45,867 nucleotides of DNA from Opitutales bacterium (GCA_009691685.1 SIAU01000009.1:1-45867), one strand, 5' to 3'. Counted from the stretch's first letter, positions 8,093 to 16,885 are shown. Numbers and translations: made by a program. The notes: generated from the sequence alone by a model not told the origin.

Positions 8093-9154
8093 TTAGCGGA
8101 TTTGTGGAGTGCCTTGGGCAGCTAAGCGAATACCAGATTTCTGAAATCTCTCCGAAATTTGAATCATCAGCTTTTCATTGAAGTCCATTTGCTTCGCGAG
8201 GTTCGGTTTATACCAGTACATAAATCTAATATTAATGGACCATTCCCCAAATTCCATGACGTGAACGAGGGGAGGCAGGCGACGATCGAATTCATCGTGT
8301 TTGGCTAAAAGTTCTCGGATAATTTCGACGGCTTCTTTAACTTTCTCGGAGGGCGTATTCATTTCTAAGTGCACCAAGTCTTGGGCGCGAATGTAGTCAC
8401 GACGGGTGATGTTGACGATGGAACGACTGGCCAAGTCGCCATTCGGAATAGCCACACGTTGACCATCGAGGAGGACGATGACGGTGGAGCGAAGTCCCAG
8501 CGACTCTACTTTGCCTTCGTGCGTTCCGATATTAATATTATCACCCAGAGTGAAAGGCTGATCGATGATGAGCATGACCGCACCAAAGATATTTTTGATA
8601 GTATCTTGCGCGGCGAAACCCACCGCAACAGCTCCCGTCGCTAGTAAGGCGAGGACAGACTTCGCAGCTTCCGCGTCGATAATAGAAACCGCTTTAACTG
8701 TACCCACTAAAACCACCGCTACCCGAATGACGGTGCTGAGCATAGGAACGAGAACATCGTCTAATTTATTATCAGTTCTATCGGCAAATTTTTGAGCCCA
8801 GGCGATGGGAACGAGGACCATGTGATAGACCGTGGTCGTGTGGGCGACCGACAATAAGAGACTTATCCCGATTTTAAAATATTCCTGTTTGCTGACGGAA
8901 ATGTGCACCATGTTATGATCGACTAAAAGCCAGACGGTATAGGCAGGTAGGAGGACTTGGAGGCTTTTACCAGCGGCGGTGATGATTGCTTTGGCAATCG
9001 GGCTGCGGGTTAATTTATTACCCAGCCAGCCGAGGATTTTTTTCACAGCCCAGCCGGAGATAAAGGCCAGGGCAATCAATACTGCCGGATTGAATAGTAT
9101 ATCCTCTAAATTGGCTAAGGCGGCAGTGTTTGTGGGCGTCGGTAACGGATTCAT
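8093..9154 (-). CDS. MscS-family mechanosensitive ion channel
   Basis: A 353-residue channel likely opened by membrane tension. Several transmembrane segments fill about residues 30-190. The pore helix and gate region read LLATGAVAVGFAAQDTIKNIFG, and the following beta-domain carries DQPFTLGDNINIGTHEGKVESLGLRST, the MscS signature. The C-terminal alpha/beta domain follows. It is the first gene of the ABC/GldG operon, with 3 bases to the ATPase, which is unusual company for a channel and may link the ABC complex to envelope stress. Confidence 0.92.
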   Translation of the reverse strand: MNPLPTPTNTAALANLEDILFNPAVLIALAFISGWAVKKILGWLGNKLTRSPIAKAIITAAGKSLQVLLPAYTVWLLVDHNMVHISVSKQEYFKIGISLLLSVAHTTTVYHMVLVPIAWAQKFADRTDNKLDDVLVPMLSTVIRVAVVLVGTVKAVSIIDAEAAKSVLALLATGAVAVGFAAQDTIKNIFGAVMLIIDQPFTLGDNINIGTHEGKVESLGLRSTVIVLLDGQRVAIPNGDLASRSIVNITRRDYIRAQDLVHLEMNTPSEKVKEAVEIIRELLAKHDEFDRRLPPLVHVMEFGEWSINIRFMYWYKPNLAKQMDFNEKLMIQISERFQKSGIRLAAQGTPQIR

Positions 9155-9198
9155 GGTGAAAGTGGATAGGGTAGTCGGACTAAAACAGGTATGCTTAT

Positions 9199-9266
9199 AT
9201 TTTCAAGCGTCACTAATCTCCCAATCCGCTTGAAGATTTGCCCGCCTCTTGCCACTCTTCGGGCAA
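9199..9266 (+). promoter_or_regulatory. two tandem hairpins in the trpS 5' region
   Basis: The divergent gap between the MscS gene and trpS holds two adjacent inverted repeats. The first pairs 9199-9209 (ATTTTCAAGCG) with 9227-9237 (CGCTTGAAGAT), 11 bp with one T.G pair and a 17-base loop. The second pairs TTGCCCG (9238-9244) with CGGGCAA (9260-9266) around a 15-base loop and ends 3 bases before the trpS ATG, partly covering the AAGGA ribosome-binding candidate. They could be a translational control element, or the first could be a DNA operator. I see no T-box consensus and no Trp codons in a short upstream frame. Confidence 0.5.
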
Positions 9267-9269
9267 GGA

Positions 9270-10289
9270 ATGACTGATTCAGCTGATAAAATACCCGCCA
9301 AGCCGGTGGTTCTAACCTGTGCCCAGCCCACTGGGAGGCTTCATCTGGGTAATTATTTAGGCGCCGTGCTCAACTGGGGCCGCATGCAGGACGACTACGA
9401 ATGCTTTTTTGGAATCGTCGATCAGCACGCTATTACGGTGCGCCAGGTTCCCGCCGAGTTGAGAGACAATACTTATTCTTGTTTGGCTCAGTACATGGCG
9501 TGCGGACTCGATCCTACCAAAAGTCATTTGTTCGCGCAGTCTCATGTGATCGGACATACTGAACTCGCTTGGATTTTAGGCTGTCTCTGTCCGCTCGGCC
9601 AATTAGAGCGTATGACTCAGTTTAAAGACAAAGCCCGCAAGCATGAGTCGGTTGACGCCGGATTACTTTTTTATCCCGTGCTCATGGCGGCAGATATTTT
9701 ACTCTATAACGCAGAATTAGTTCCCGTGGGTGATGATCAGAAGCAGCATTTAGAGTTAGCTCGCGATTTGGCGGAAAAATTTAACCATCGTTATTCGGAC
9801 ACCTTTAAAATTCCTGAACCCTTTATCTCAAAAGTGGGTTCACGTATCATGTCGCTACAAGATCCCTCGGTGAAGATGTCGAAGTCTGACCCTAATCAAT
9901 CGTCGACTGTTTATATTACCGACTCCGAGTCCGAGATTCGAAAAAAGATTATGTCGTCGGTCACTGATTCGGGCAGCGAAGTAAAATTTGCCGAAGATAA
10001 GCCAGGGGTTTCTAATCTCTTAACGATTCTTTCCGCTTGTACGGGTGAATCTATTTCTACGTTAGAAAATAAATTCGTCGGTAAAGGTTATGGCGATTTC
10101 AAGAAGGCCGTCACGGACGCCGTGGTCGCTACTTTGAATCCAGTACGTACGCGTTATGAAACGCTGATTAAAGACCGCACGGAGTTAGATAAAATCTTTA
10201 AAACAGGTGCAGAACAGGCCCAAAGTCGCGCTTTTAAGGTTCTCTCAAAAGTTAACCGTAAGGTGGGTTTCGTTGAGAGACCCCGATAA
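9270..10289 (+). CDS. trpS: tryptophanyl-tRNA synthetase
   Basis: A class Ic aminoacyl-tRNA synthetase that charges tRNA-Trp. The HIGH motif is in PTGRLHLGNYLG (HLGN at 25-28) and KMSKS is at 202-206 (VKMSKSDPN). MAADILLYNAELVPVGDDQKQHLELARDLA is the conserved TrpRS core. The start is the ATG at 9270 (339 residues, near the usual length of about 330), which has AAGGA directly in front. An upstream TTG at 9249 would add MPLFGQG, inside the hairpin, and is unlikely. The next gene follows after 20 bases without an obvious terminator. Confidence 0.96.
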   Translation: MTDSADKIPAKPVVLTCAQPTGRLHLGNYLGAVLNWGRMQDDYECFFGIVDQHAITVRQVPAELRDNTYSCLAQYMACGLDPTKSHLFAQSHVIGHTELAWILGCLCPLGQLERMTQFKDKARKHESVDAGLLFYPVLMAADILLYNAELVPVGDDQKQHLELARDLAEKFNHRYSDTFKIPEPFISKVGSRIMSLQDPSVKMSKSDPNQSSTVYITDSESEIRKKIMSSVTDSGSEVKFAEDKPGVSNLLTILSACTGESISTLENKFVGKGYGDFKKAVTDAVVATLNPVRTRYETLIKDRTELDKIFKTGAEQAQSRAFKVLSKVNRKVGFVERPR

Positions 10290-10309
10290 ATTTACCCCAC
10301 AAACTACCT

Positions 10310-11404
10310 ATGAAGAACCGCGAAATCGAAAAAATACTCCAAGAGAAATGGTTTCTAGTCGCCGCAGATTTTCTGGCGGTGCTCGCCATTTTATTTATAT
10401 ATTCCGACGCTCCGAAGCGAGATGGCTGGGACGCTTTTCTGGCCGGTGCGGGCATTTTAATTGCTTCGTTAATTGTCGTCATCCCGGTGATGTCGGAGGG
10501 CGGTGACAAAAAAGAAAGAATGGCCGAGCAGGCTCGTTTACGGGCTGCTCTGAAAGAAGAGCTCGATCGCCAACGCGATGAATTTAGATCAGCGATGGAA
10601 GTCATTTCCCGTCGTCTCACTGAAGTAGAGCAAAATAGTCGCTCCGCCAGTGAAGCGATTGCCCAAAGAGCTTCGACGGAAATCAACCAAATCAAATCCG
10701 CTTTCGCCATTTTAGAGAATAAAGTTAAGTCAGTGGAAAAAGATATGAGTTCAACGGCTTCGGCGGCGAAGAAAGAAGACATGGATGATTTAAATGAAAA
10801 AGTAAGTTCGCTCACGAATACCCTGCGTGGCGTGGTGGCGGATACGGAGGAAGCGGCGGATGATTTTAAGAAAGTGCGCGATGAAATTAAAAAGGTCGGT
10901 CAACAAATAGAGAAAACGAGCGACCGGATTGACGATTTACAGTCTCAGGTGAAATCGATTCAGGAAAACCCCTCTAAGGCCTCCGCTCCTAGTCCAGCTT
11001 CCGTTCAGGAAGAAGAGCCGGAGGCCGAAGCGGTTATTTCTGATGATGAAGAAGATGTAGATGATGAAGAAGTGGAAGAGGCGGAGGTAGAAATTGAAGA
11101 AGTGGCCCAAACCGAAGCCGCGCCTGCTGCAGCCTCTGCCCAGGGCACCGCACTGACGATCAACCTCATGATCGGTATTGGAAATAAGCCCTATGTGCGT
11201 GGTACGGGTCCTGGTTTGAGTATGGAAAAAGGGATTCCGATGACGTTTTTAGGAATCGGTCGCTGGCAGTGGATTTCTCCAGATGCTGAAGCACCGGCGA
11301 CGGTTGAGGTTTGGAAAAATGATCAAACACCTTTGGGTGAGCCTCTGCATCTTTCAGGCGGCGAGCCCGTCGAAGTGAATGAAGATCATTTTGCGGGGTC
11401 TTAA
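10310..11404 (+). CDS. membrane-anchored coiled-coil protein of unknown function
   Basis: I do not recognise this 364-residue protein. It has two predicted membrane segments near the N-terminus (about 14-31 and 41-60), a long Arg/Glu/Lys-rich coiled coil (about 68-220, with EKVSSLTNTLRGVVADTEEA and similar heptads), a strongly acidic linker (about 235-265) and a compact C-terminal domain (about 280-364) including NLMIGIGNKPYVRGTGPGLS and LGIGRWQWISP. The layout suggests a cytoplasmic rod and tail held at the inner membrane, perhaps a scaffold. It is followed after 3 bases by a second unknown protein of the same length, probably its partner. Confidence 0.75.
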   Translation: MKNREIEKILQEKWFLVAADFLAVLAILFIYSDAPKRDGWDAFLAGAGILIASLIVVIPVMSEGGDKKERMAEQARLRAALKEELDRQRDEFRSAMEVISRRLTEVEQNSRSASEAIAQRASTEINQIKSAFAILENKVKSVEKDMSSTASAAKKEDMDDLNEKVSSLTNTLRGVVADTEEAADDFKKVRDEIKKVGQQIEKTSDRIDDLQSQVKSIQENPSKASAPSPASVQEEEPEAEAVISDDEEDVDDEEVEEAEVEIEEVAQTEAAPAAASAQGTALTINLMIGIGNKPYVRGTGPGLSMEKGIPMTFLGIGRWQWISPDAEAPATVEVWKNDQTPLGEPLHLSGGEPVEVNEDHFAGS

Positions 11405-11407
11405 TGT

Positions 11408-12502
11408 ATGTTGAGTTTGTTGGCTGCTTGTATTCTTTTAACGACTCCGCCTGCGACTCCGGAAGTTCCTCCCGCTGAGCCCCATCTTTATATTAACGAG
11501 ACTTCGTTGGGGGTAGTTTTAGGATATAATTTAAACGAGATCAGTTTTGTCGCTTCGCATTGCGAGGCCATCAACCGCTATATGGAGCAGGTATTATTCA
11601 TGCCAGCTTTGCCTCCGCCTAAAGCCCGCATTGAATTAGTAGAAACCCAAAACGCATCTCCTGTTTCTGTACGAAATATGAGCGGAGAAATTCTCACGCA
11701 AATTAATGTTAATACCCAGGAAGACATCACGGGACAGGTCGCCGAGGCCGCTGCGTGTACCTGGTTGGCCCGGGCAGCTTTGGCGGGAGGGCGCCCTTAC
11801 GATAAAAGTCCCCTCTGGTTGCGCCAGGCTTTGAAGTCGGAAATCATTGGGTTATTACGACCTGCGATGGTGGATTGGTGGTATCGCCAAGGCCGCACAA
11901 GTACCCCGTCGTCATTAGACAAAATTATAAAGGGACAGGCCACCGATAGAGAATCTTTTTTGTTTTGGCGTGCCGTTCGAAGTGAAATGGGTTCGAGTGC
12001 TGAACAGGTTAAAGTTTTAATTAATAGTGCGCAGGGTGAAGATATTTTAAAATTAGTAGTTAAAAATAAATCACTCGATGAAAACTGGTGGTTAACAGCG
12101 CGGGCAAATTTATTATTAAGTCGGACACCCGTGAGTTTGGGTATGCGCGAATCGGCTGAGACGCTCGATGATTTATCGCGATTCGTTTTCGATTTAGGTC
12201 AGGGCGATATCATTTTAACTGGTCCCATGGCAGTGAAAAATCGCGACGCCCCAGGGGTAAAATTAGAAATGAAGTCACGCCTCGTTGCTTTGCGTCGAGA
12301 GGTTTTACGGCAAAATCCTGTTTATCATAATGCTTGGCGAACGCTGGGTACATGGTTGGAAAATTTTTCTACCGCCAAGCCCGAAGAATTGGATCAGCAG
12401 TGGGAAGAATTTTTAAAAGAGCGCAGTACGGCTAATGAATTAAGAAAAGAAATCGAGGCGGCACTATCGTCTGGCTTGTCCAAAAAAGAAGGCCAGCAGT
12501 GA
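11408..12502 (+). CDS. secreted or anchored protein of unknown function
   Basis: A 364-residue protein that I do not recognise. The N-terminus (MLSLLAACILLTTPPATPEV) looks like a short signal sequence, so the body is probably periplasmic. The rest is mostly alpha-helical and Trp-rich (SPLWLRQALKSEIIGLL, VDWWYRQGR, DENWWLTARANLLLSR). The PLWLRQALKSE segment loosely recalls degenerate MA-clan peptidase-like proteins, but no HExxH is present and this is weak. ATG 11408 comes 3 bases after the upstream stop. The TGA stop sits in the loop of the terminator hairpin that ends the trpS group. Confidence 0.72.
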   Translation: MLSLLAACILLTTPPATPEVPPAEPHLYINETSLGVVLGYNLNEISFVASHCEAINRYMEQVLFMPALPPPKARIELVETQNASPVSVRNMSGEILTQINVNTQEDITGQVAEAAACTWLARAALAGGRPYDKSPLWLRQALKSEIIGLLRPAMVDWWYRQGRTSTPSSLDKIIKGQATDRESFLFWRAVRSEMGSSAEQVKVLINSAQGEDILKLVVKNKSLDENWWLTARANLLLSRTPVSLGMRESAETLDDLSRFVFDLGQGDIILTGPMAVKNRDAPGVKLEMKSRLVALRREVLRQNPVYHNAWRTLGTWLENFSTAKPEELDQQWEEFLKERSTANELRKEIEAALSSGLSKKEGQQ

Positions 12503-12515
12503 GCTGGCCTTCTTT
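12485..12515 (+). terminator. rho-independent terminator overlapping the stop codon
   Basis: A perfect 13-bp stem (AAAGAAGGCCAGC at 12485-12497, GCTGGCCTTCTTT at 12503-12515) with a 5-base loop, AGTGA, containing the TGA stop of the preceding gene. The 3' arm ends in TTCTTT. It closes the trpS-unknown-unknown group. Confidence 0.85.
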
Positions 12516-12533
12516 CGAAGAAAGAATTTTGAA

Positions 12534-12794
12534 TTAGTTGTTCTTCGGTGATTCTACTTTTTGCAGAACTTGGTCAGCCAGCGTGACGCGGAAGAGTGAG
12601 AGGGCTAACCAGAATACGCCCGAAAGGCAGGCTGAGGCATAGGCGCCGCCGAGTAAGACTGCGAATTCGCCGGATTCGACCCAAGGCACGTGATTCTTGA
12701 GTACGTCTGTCATGGCGACGAAGAAAATGAGTGTCAGGGTGATATCGATGACTGCCCCTTGTTTGGTGACGAGCTTTGGCTTCGAGTTATCCAT
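12534..12794 (-). CDS. small membrane protein of unknown function
   Basis: An 86-residue protein with two likely transmembrane helices (about 14-31, VIDITLTLIFFVAMTDVL, and 45-68, VLLGGAYASACLSGVFWLALSLF). The family is not recognised. It lies alone between the trpS-group terminator and the ileS leader, divergent from ileS. Frames on the opposite strand over this gene look like shadows. The good length, clean hydrophobic pattern and plausible ATG support a real gene. Confidence 0.65.
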   Translation of the reverse strand: MDNSKPKLVTKQGAVIDITLTLIFFVAMTDVLKNHVPWVESGEFAVLLGGAYASACLSGVFWLALSLFRVTLADQVLQKVESPKNN

Positions 12795-12977
12795 GGATTT
12801 AACATTGGTGGCTTTATCTCCATGTCTGTCAATACTACCCGATTTTTACCTTTTATATTTGATGCCGTGTGGTCATTTTTCGCATCTACCCCTTGCCAAT
12901 AGGTGTATCTCCATCATTCTGCCCGCCCGGTGCGGTATTGCCACCCGCTAATAAACACACACTAAACTTTATCAATT

Positions 12978-15803
12978 ATGGCCGTAGAGCTCAAGGACAC
13001 CCTGAATTTACCTGTGACTGACTTCCCGATGCGGGCAGGTTTGGCCGAGCGCGAGCCCGTGCGAATTGCTCACTGGGATCGTCTTAAATTATACGAAAAA
13101 ATCCAGAAGCGTGCCGCAGGGAAGCCAGCGTTTGTTCTGCACGACGGTCCGCCATTCACCAACGGCGACGTTCATATCGGAACGGCACTCAACAAACTTT
13201 TAAAAGATTCTATCCTCCGTTTCAAATCGATGAAAGGTTTGCGTACGCCGTATGTGCCTGGCTGGGATTGTCACGGCTTGCCGATTGAGCATAAGGTAAT
13301 GAAAGAACTGCAGGCGAAGAAACAAACCTTAGAGCCTTTGGGTATTCGTAAAGCGTGTGCGGAATTTTCGGCGAGCTACATCGAAAAACAACGCGGTCAA
13401 TTCCGTCGTTTAGGAGTTCTGGCCGATTGGAAGTCGGAATACCGTACGATGGATCCTGTTTATGAATCTGAAATTCTAAAAGGATTTTCTAATTTCGTTG
13501 AACAAGGTTTAGTCTATCGTTCGAAGAAACCCGTTTACTGGTCGATTCCCTGTCAGACAGCTTTAGCAGAAGCGGAAATCGAATACATCACGAAACGCTC
13601 TTACTCCATTTGGGTAGCGTTCCCGGTCGCTCAACCGGAGAGCAAAGGACTTAAGCCCGCTCATCCTCTTTCCGTAGTGATTTGGACCACGACTCCTTGG
13701 ACGTTGCCTGCGAATCTCGCAATCGCAGTTCATCCTGAGTTCGATTACGTCGAAGTAATCCACGGAGAAAAATCTTATCTCGTAGCCACTGCTCGTCGTG
13801 ATGCTTTTGTTAATGAATGTGGATTAGAAGGCGCCGTTGATGGATTTAAAGTTAAAGGAAAAAATCTTGAAGGCCTGTTACCCCGCCATCCTTTTATTGA
13901 GCGTGATGCTCCCGTAGTTTTAGCTGACTACGTAACGACCGATGCAGGTTCGGGCTGTGTTCACACGGCACCCGGACACGGCTTAGAAGATTTTCAAACT
14001 GGAAATAAATATGGTCTCGAACCTTATTGTCCGGTTCGTGACGATGGCACTTACGCCGATGATGGACGGGTGCCCCCAGAGTTAGTTGGCATCACGGTTT
14101 TAGAAACCGATGGAAAAAATCCTGCAAACATTGCCGTACTCACCATCTTAAAAGCGAAGGGCGCCCTTATCAAATCATCCACGTTTGAGCATCAATACCC
14201 CCATTGCTGGCGTTCGAAATCACCGGTGGTTTTCCGCGCACTTGATCAATGGTTCGTTGGATTGGATCGCGGTGGACTTCGCGCCAAAGCCTTAGCATCG
14301 GTCGGTCAGGTGAAATGGATTCCAGCGAGCGGAGAGAATCGTATTCGCGCGGCGCTCGAAGGCCGTCCTGATTGGTGTATCTCTCGTCAACGTGCTTGGG
14401 GTGTTCCGATTCCTTCATTTTATTCACCCTCCACGGGCGATTCTTATTTGGATGCGGGGGTGGTTCGTCACGTCGCGGCTCAAGTTGCGAAGCAGGGTGG
14501 AGATTGGTGGTGGGCGACGGAGGTGAACGAAGTTCTCAACGGCGCCCCTGTGCCTGCGAATTGGCCGAAGGATTTAAAGAAGGGTAGTGATACACTCGAT
14601 GTCTGGATTGATTCTGGTTCCAGTCACTTAGCGGTCTGCGCACTCCACCCCGACTTACACTGGCCCGCTGATTTATATTTAGAAGGATCCGACCAACATC
14701 GTGGTTGGTTCCAATCATCACTCTGGACCGCGATTGCGGTTAAAGGTGCACCCCCGTATCGCGCGGTACTCACTCACGGATTTGTGGTGAATGAGAAACG
14801 TCAGAAAATTTCCAAGTCAGATAATTCAGGCAAACCACAAACGGCGGATGACTATGTCAAAAAATACGGCGCCGATATTGTTCGTCTGTGGGTGGCTTCA
14901 GAAAATTATCAAAGCGACATCCCCATTTCGGATGCAATCTTCGAGACAATCTCGAATCAATATCGCGGAATGCGTAACTCGCTCCGCTATCAACTAGGAA
15001 ACTTGCACGACTTTAATCCAAGTACCGATACCGTACCGACCGCAAAATTATCTCTGATTGATCGCTGGGTCTTGGTGGAGACAGCAAAATTAGTTCGTGA
15101 GGTTTCTGATGCCTGTGAGCGTTATGAGTTCCATCGTGCCGCGGCTGCGATTGCGGCATTTACGACCGGAACCTTATCCGCGACCTATCATAATATTGTT
15201 AAGGATCGTTTATACACCATGGCGGTGAATCATCCGTTACGTCGCTCCACGCAGACCGCGCTTTATCAAGTTCTACAAGTATACTTAAAACTCATTGCGC
15301 CTTTCGTACCTTTTACAGCAGATGAAGCTTGGTCACATCTGCATCACAAAACCGAGTACAATGATGACACTGCCGTGCACTTGCAGGATTGGCCAGTGGT
15401 CGAAAACGAGTGGGAAGATGCTACCGGCCTGGAGGCTTATGCGGCCTTTATCGCTATCCAAAATTTAGCCGCGCAGGTGAATATCCCTCTCGAGAAGTTA
15501 CGTCAGGAAAAGAAAATCGGACAATCGCTCGAGGCTGCAGTGGATGTTGCAGCCGATCCTCAGAATAAGGATTTTGCCCTATTAAGTCGTTATTCTGAAC
15601 TTTTAAGCGAGTTTTGGATAGTTTCGGCGGTGACTCTGACTCCGACGGTTGGGGCTGACTTGACATTTAAAGTAGACCACGCACTTGGGGTGCGTTGCCC
15701 CCGCTCTTGGCGCTGGGTTCCTGAACTTGTGAATGCTGGAGAATTTGGTATGGTCTCTCCACGTTGCCGCGAAGCCCTCGCTTCTAAATTTTCACTCAGC
15801 TAA
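12978..15803 (+). CDS. ileS: isoleucyl-tRNA synthetase
   Basis: A 941-residue class Ia synthetase charging tRNA-Ile, with an editing CP1 domain. HIGH is HIGT at 66-69 (TNGDVHIGTALN), KISKS is at 610-614, and the editing region contains TTTPWTLPANLAIAVHP and GSGCVHTAPGHG. The C-terminal zinc-finger equivalent (C907-P-R-S910-W ... S927-P-R-C930) keeps only two of the four cysteines found in E. coli IleRS, so it probably no longer binds zinc. The ATG at 12978 fits family N-termini. The gene starts a tight group with the DksA-like and lspA genes, 5 bases before the next ATG. Confidence 0.97.
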   Translation: MAVELKDTLNLPVTDFPMRAGLAEREPVRIAHWDRLKLYEKIQKRAAGKPAFVLHDGPPFTNGDVHIGTALNKLLKDSILRFKSMKGLRTPYVPGWDCHGLPIEHKVMKELQAKKQTLEPLGIRKACAEFSASYIEKQRGQFRRLGVLADWKSEYRTMDPVYESEILKGFSNFVEQGLVYRSKKPVYWSIPCQTALAEAEIEYITKRSYSIWVAFPVAQPESKGLKPAHPLSVVIWTTTPWTLPANLAIAVHPEFDYVEVIHGEKSYLVATARRDAFVNECGLEGAVDGFKVKGKNLEGLLPRHPFIERDAPVVLADYVTTDAGSGCVHTAPGHGLEDFQTGNKYGLEPYCPVRDDGTYADDGRVPPELVGITVLETDGKNPANIAVLTILKAKGALIKSSTFEHQYPHCWRSKSPVVFRALDQWFVGLDRGGLRAKALASVGQVKWIPASGENRIRAALEGRPDWCISRQRAWGVPIPSFYSPSTGDSYLDAGVVRHVAAQVAKQGGDWWWATEVNEVLNGAPVPANWPKDLKKGSDTLDVWIDSGSSHLAVCALHPDLHWPADLYLEGSDQHRGWFQSSLWTAIAVKGAPPYRAVLTHGFVVNEKRQKISKSDNSGKPQTADDYVKKYGADIVRLWVASENYQSDIPISDAIFETISNQYRGMRNSLRYQLGNLHDFNPSTDTVPTAKLSLIDRWVLVETAKLVREVSDACERYEFHRAAAAIAAFTTGTLSATYHNIVKDRLYTMAVNHPLRRSTQTALYQVLQVYLKLIAPFVPFTADEAWSHLHHKTEYNDDTAVHLQDWPVVENEWEDATGLEAYAAFIAIQNLAAQVNIPLEKLRQEKKIGQSLEAAVDVAADPQNKDFALLSRYSELLSEFWIVSAVTLTPTVGADLTFKVDHALGVRCPRSWRWVPELVNAGEFGMVSPRCREALASKFSLS

Positions 15804-15808
15804 TTTTC

Positions 15809-16885
15809 ATGCCTAAGAAAACTCCTCCCAAAAAATCCGCTGCAAAAAAATCTGCAGCTAAATCTTCACCGAAGAAGCCTGTCGTTGTTGCGAAAAAAAC
15901 TACGGCACCCATCAAAGCTAAGCCGCTCGCAAAAAAGAACGTTAAGCCTGCTGCTCCCGTCAAAGGTGCGAAGGCTCCGGTTAAACCTCTTGCTAAAGGT
16001 GTCGCGAAGAAACCTGCGGTGGTCGCCAAAATGCCGGCTGGTAAAAACGCCAAGGGCATAGCCAAAATCGATAACAAGGCTAAACATGATAAACAAAAAG
16101 CTACTTTAGATAATCACCGTAGCGTAAAGAATGTTAAAAAAGAAGATGTGATTATCGCTCCGGTTCGTCCGAAGTTACAATTTTTCACCGTCGAAAACGT
16201 TCATGAGTTTTTAAAGGCTCATAAGAAGGGTGGCGTAAAACTGAATTTATGGGTGCCCGACGAGGAACGTAAGGCGCGCGAGAGAGCGGCCACTTCATCC
16301 CGTGCTCAACCCGTTAAAGTTCTCAATGTTGAATCTGCCTCGATTGCCGATTTATTGGGCGGATCTAATCCTTTCCGTAAGGGCTCTAGCGCGGGTGATG
16401 AAGTTAAAGAAATTCCAGAAAAACTTCGCCGCTATTACCACCTCTTGATGGCAATGCGTGAAGCCATTCAGAAGGGTTTGGCTTTTCACTCCGAAGAAGC
16501 ACTCAAGAAGAATGGTAAAGAGGACGCTGGTGACCTTTCTGGCTACTCACAACACATGGCCGATGCGGGTAGCGATACCGCCGATCGTGACTTTGCGCTC
16601 TCCTTGATTTCCAATGAGCAAGAGGCCCTGAAAGAAATTTCGGACGCTATTGTTCGCATGAAGAAAAACTCTTACGGTGTTTGTGAAATCACGAACAAGC
16701 CTATTCCGCACGCTCGTTTGATGGCTGTTCCGTTCACGCGTTATTCCCTCGAAGGCCAAAAGGAACTCGAACGGACTCGCCGCGCTAGCCGTCGTCGTGG
16801 GGGTAATCCTCTCGGCGAAATCGGTGATGAAGTCGGCTTCGGTTCCGGCGGTGGCGGCGGTGAAGATGACACTCCCGAGACTTGA
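15809..16885 (+). CDS. DksA/TraR-like protein with a histone H1-like N-terminal tail
   Basis: A 358-residue protein in three parts. Residues 1 to about 100 are Lys/Ala/Pro/Val-rich repeats (PKKTPPKKSAAKKSAAK) as in bacterial H1-like tails. The middle is a linker. The C-terminal part (about 210-330) is DksA/TraR-like, with a helical hairpin followed by YGVCEITNKPIPHARLMAVPF. Only one of the usual zinc-finger cysteines is left (Cys292), as in Bacteroidetes-type TraR/DksA proteins. A Gly-rich acidic tail ends it. DksA proteins bind the RNA polymerase secondary channel; the basic tail suggests DNA or RNA tethering. It lies between ileS and lspA, whose TTG start overlaps this stop. Confidence 0.85.
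   Translation: MPKKTPPKKSAAKKSAAKSSPKKPVVVAKKTTAPIKAKPLAKKNVKPAAPVKGAKAPVKPLAKGVAKKPAVVAKMPAGKNAKGIAKIDNKAKHDKQKATLDNHRSVKNVKKEDVIIAPVRPKLQFFTVENVHEFLKAHKKGGVKLNLWVPDEERKARERAATSSRAQPVKVLNVESASIADLLGGSNPFRKGSSAGDEVKEIPEKLRRYYHLLMAMREAIQKGLAFHSEEALKKNGKEDAGDLSGYSQHMADAGSDTADRDFALSLISNEQEALKEISDAIVRMKKNSYGVCEITNKPIPHARLMAVPFTRYSLEGQKELERTRRASRRRGGNPLGEIGDEVGFGSGGGGGEDDTPET

Noticed and set aside
9155-9269. T-box leader for trpS, and for ileS in 12795-12977
   Set aside because: No specifier-loop or antiterminator consensus (AGGGTGGNACCGCG) could be found in either region.
10252-10815. 187-residue minus-strand frame opposite the trpS end and the coiled-coil gene
   Set aside because: Ser/Phe-rich antisense shadow without a family signature.
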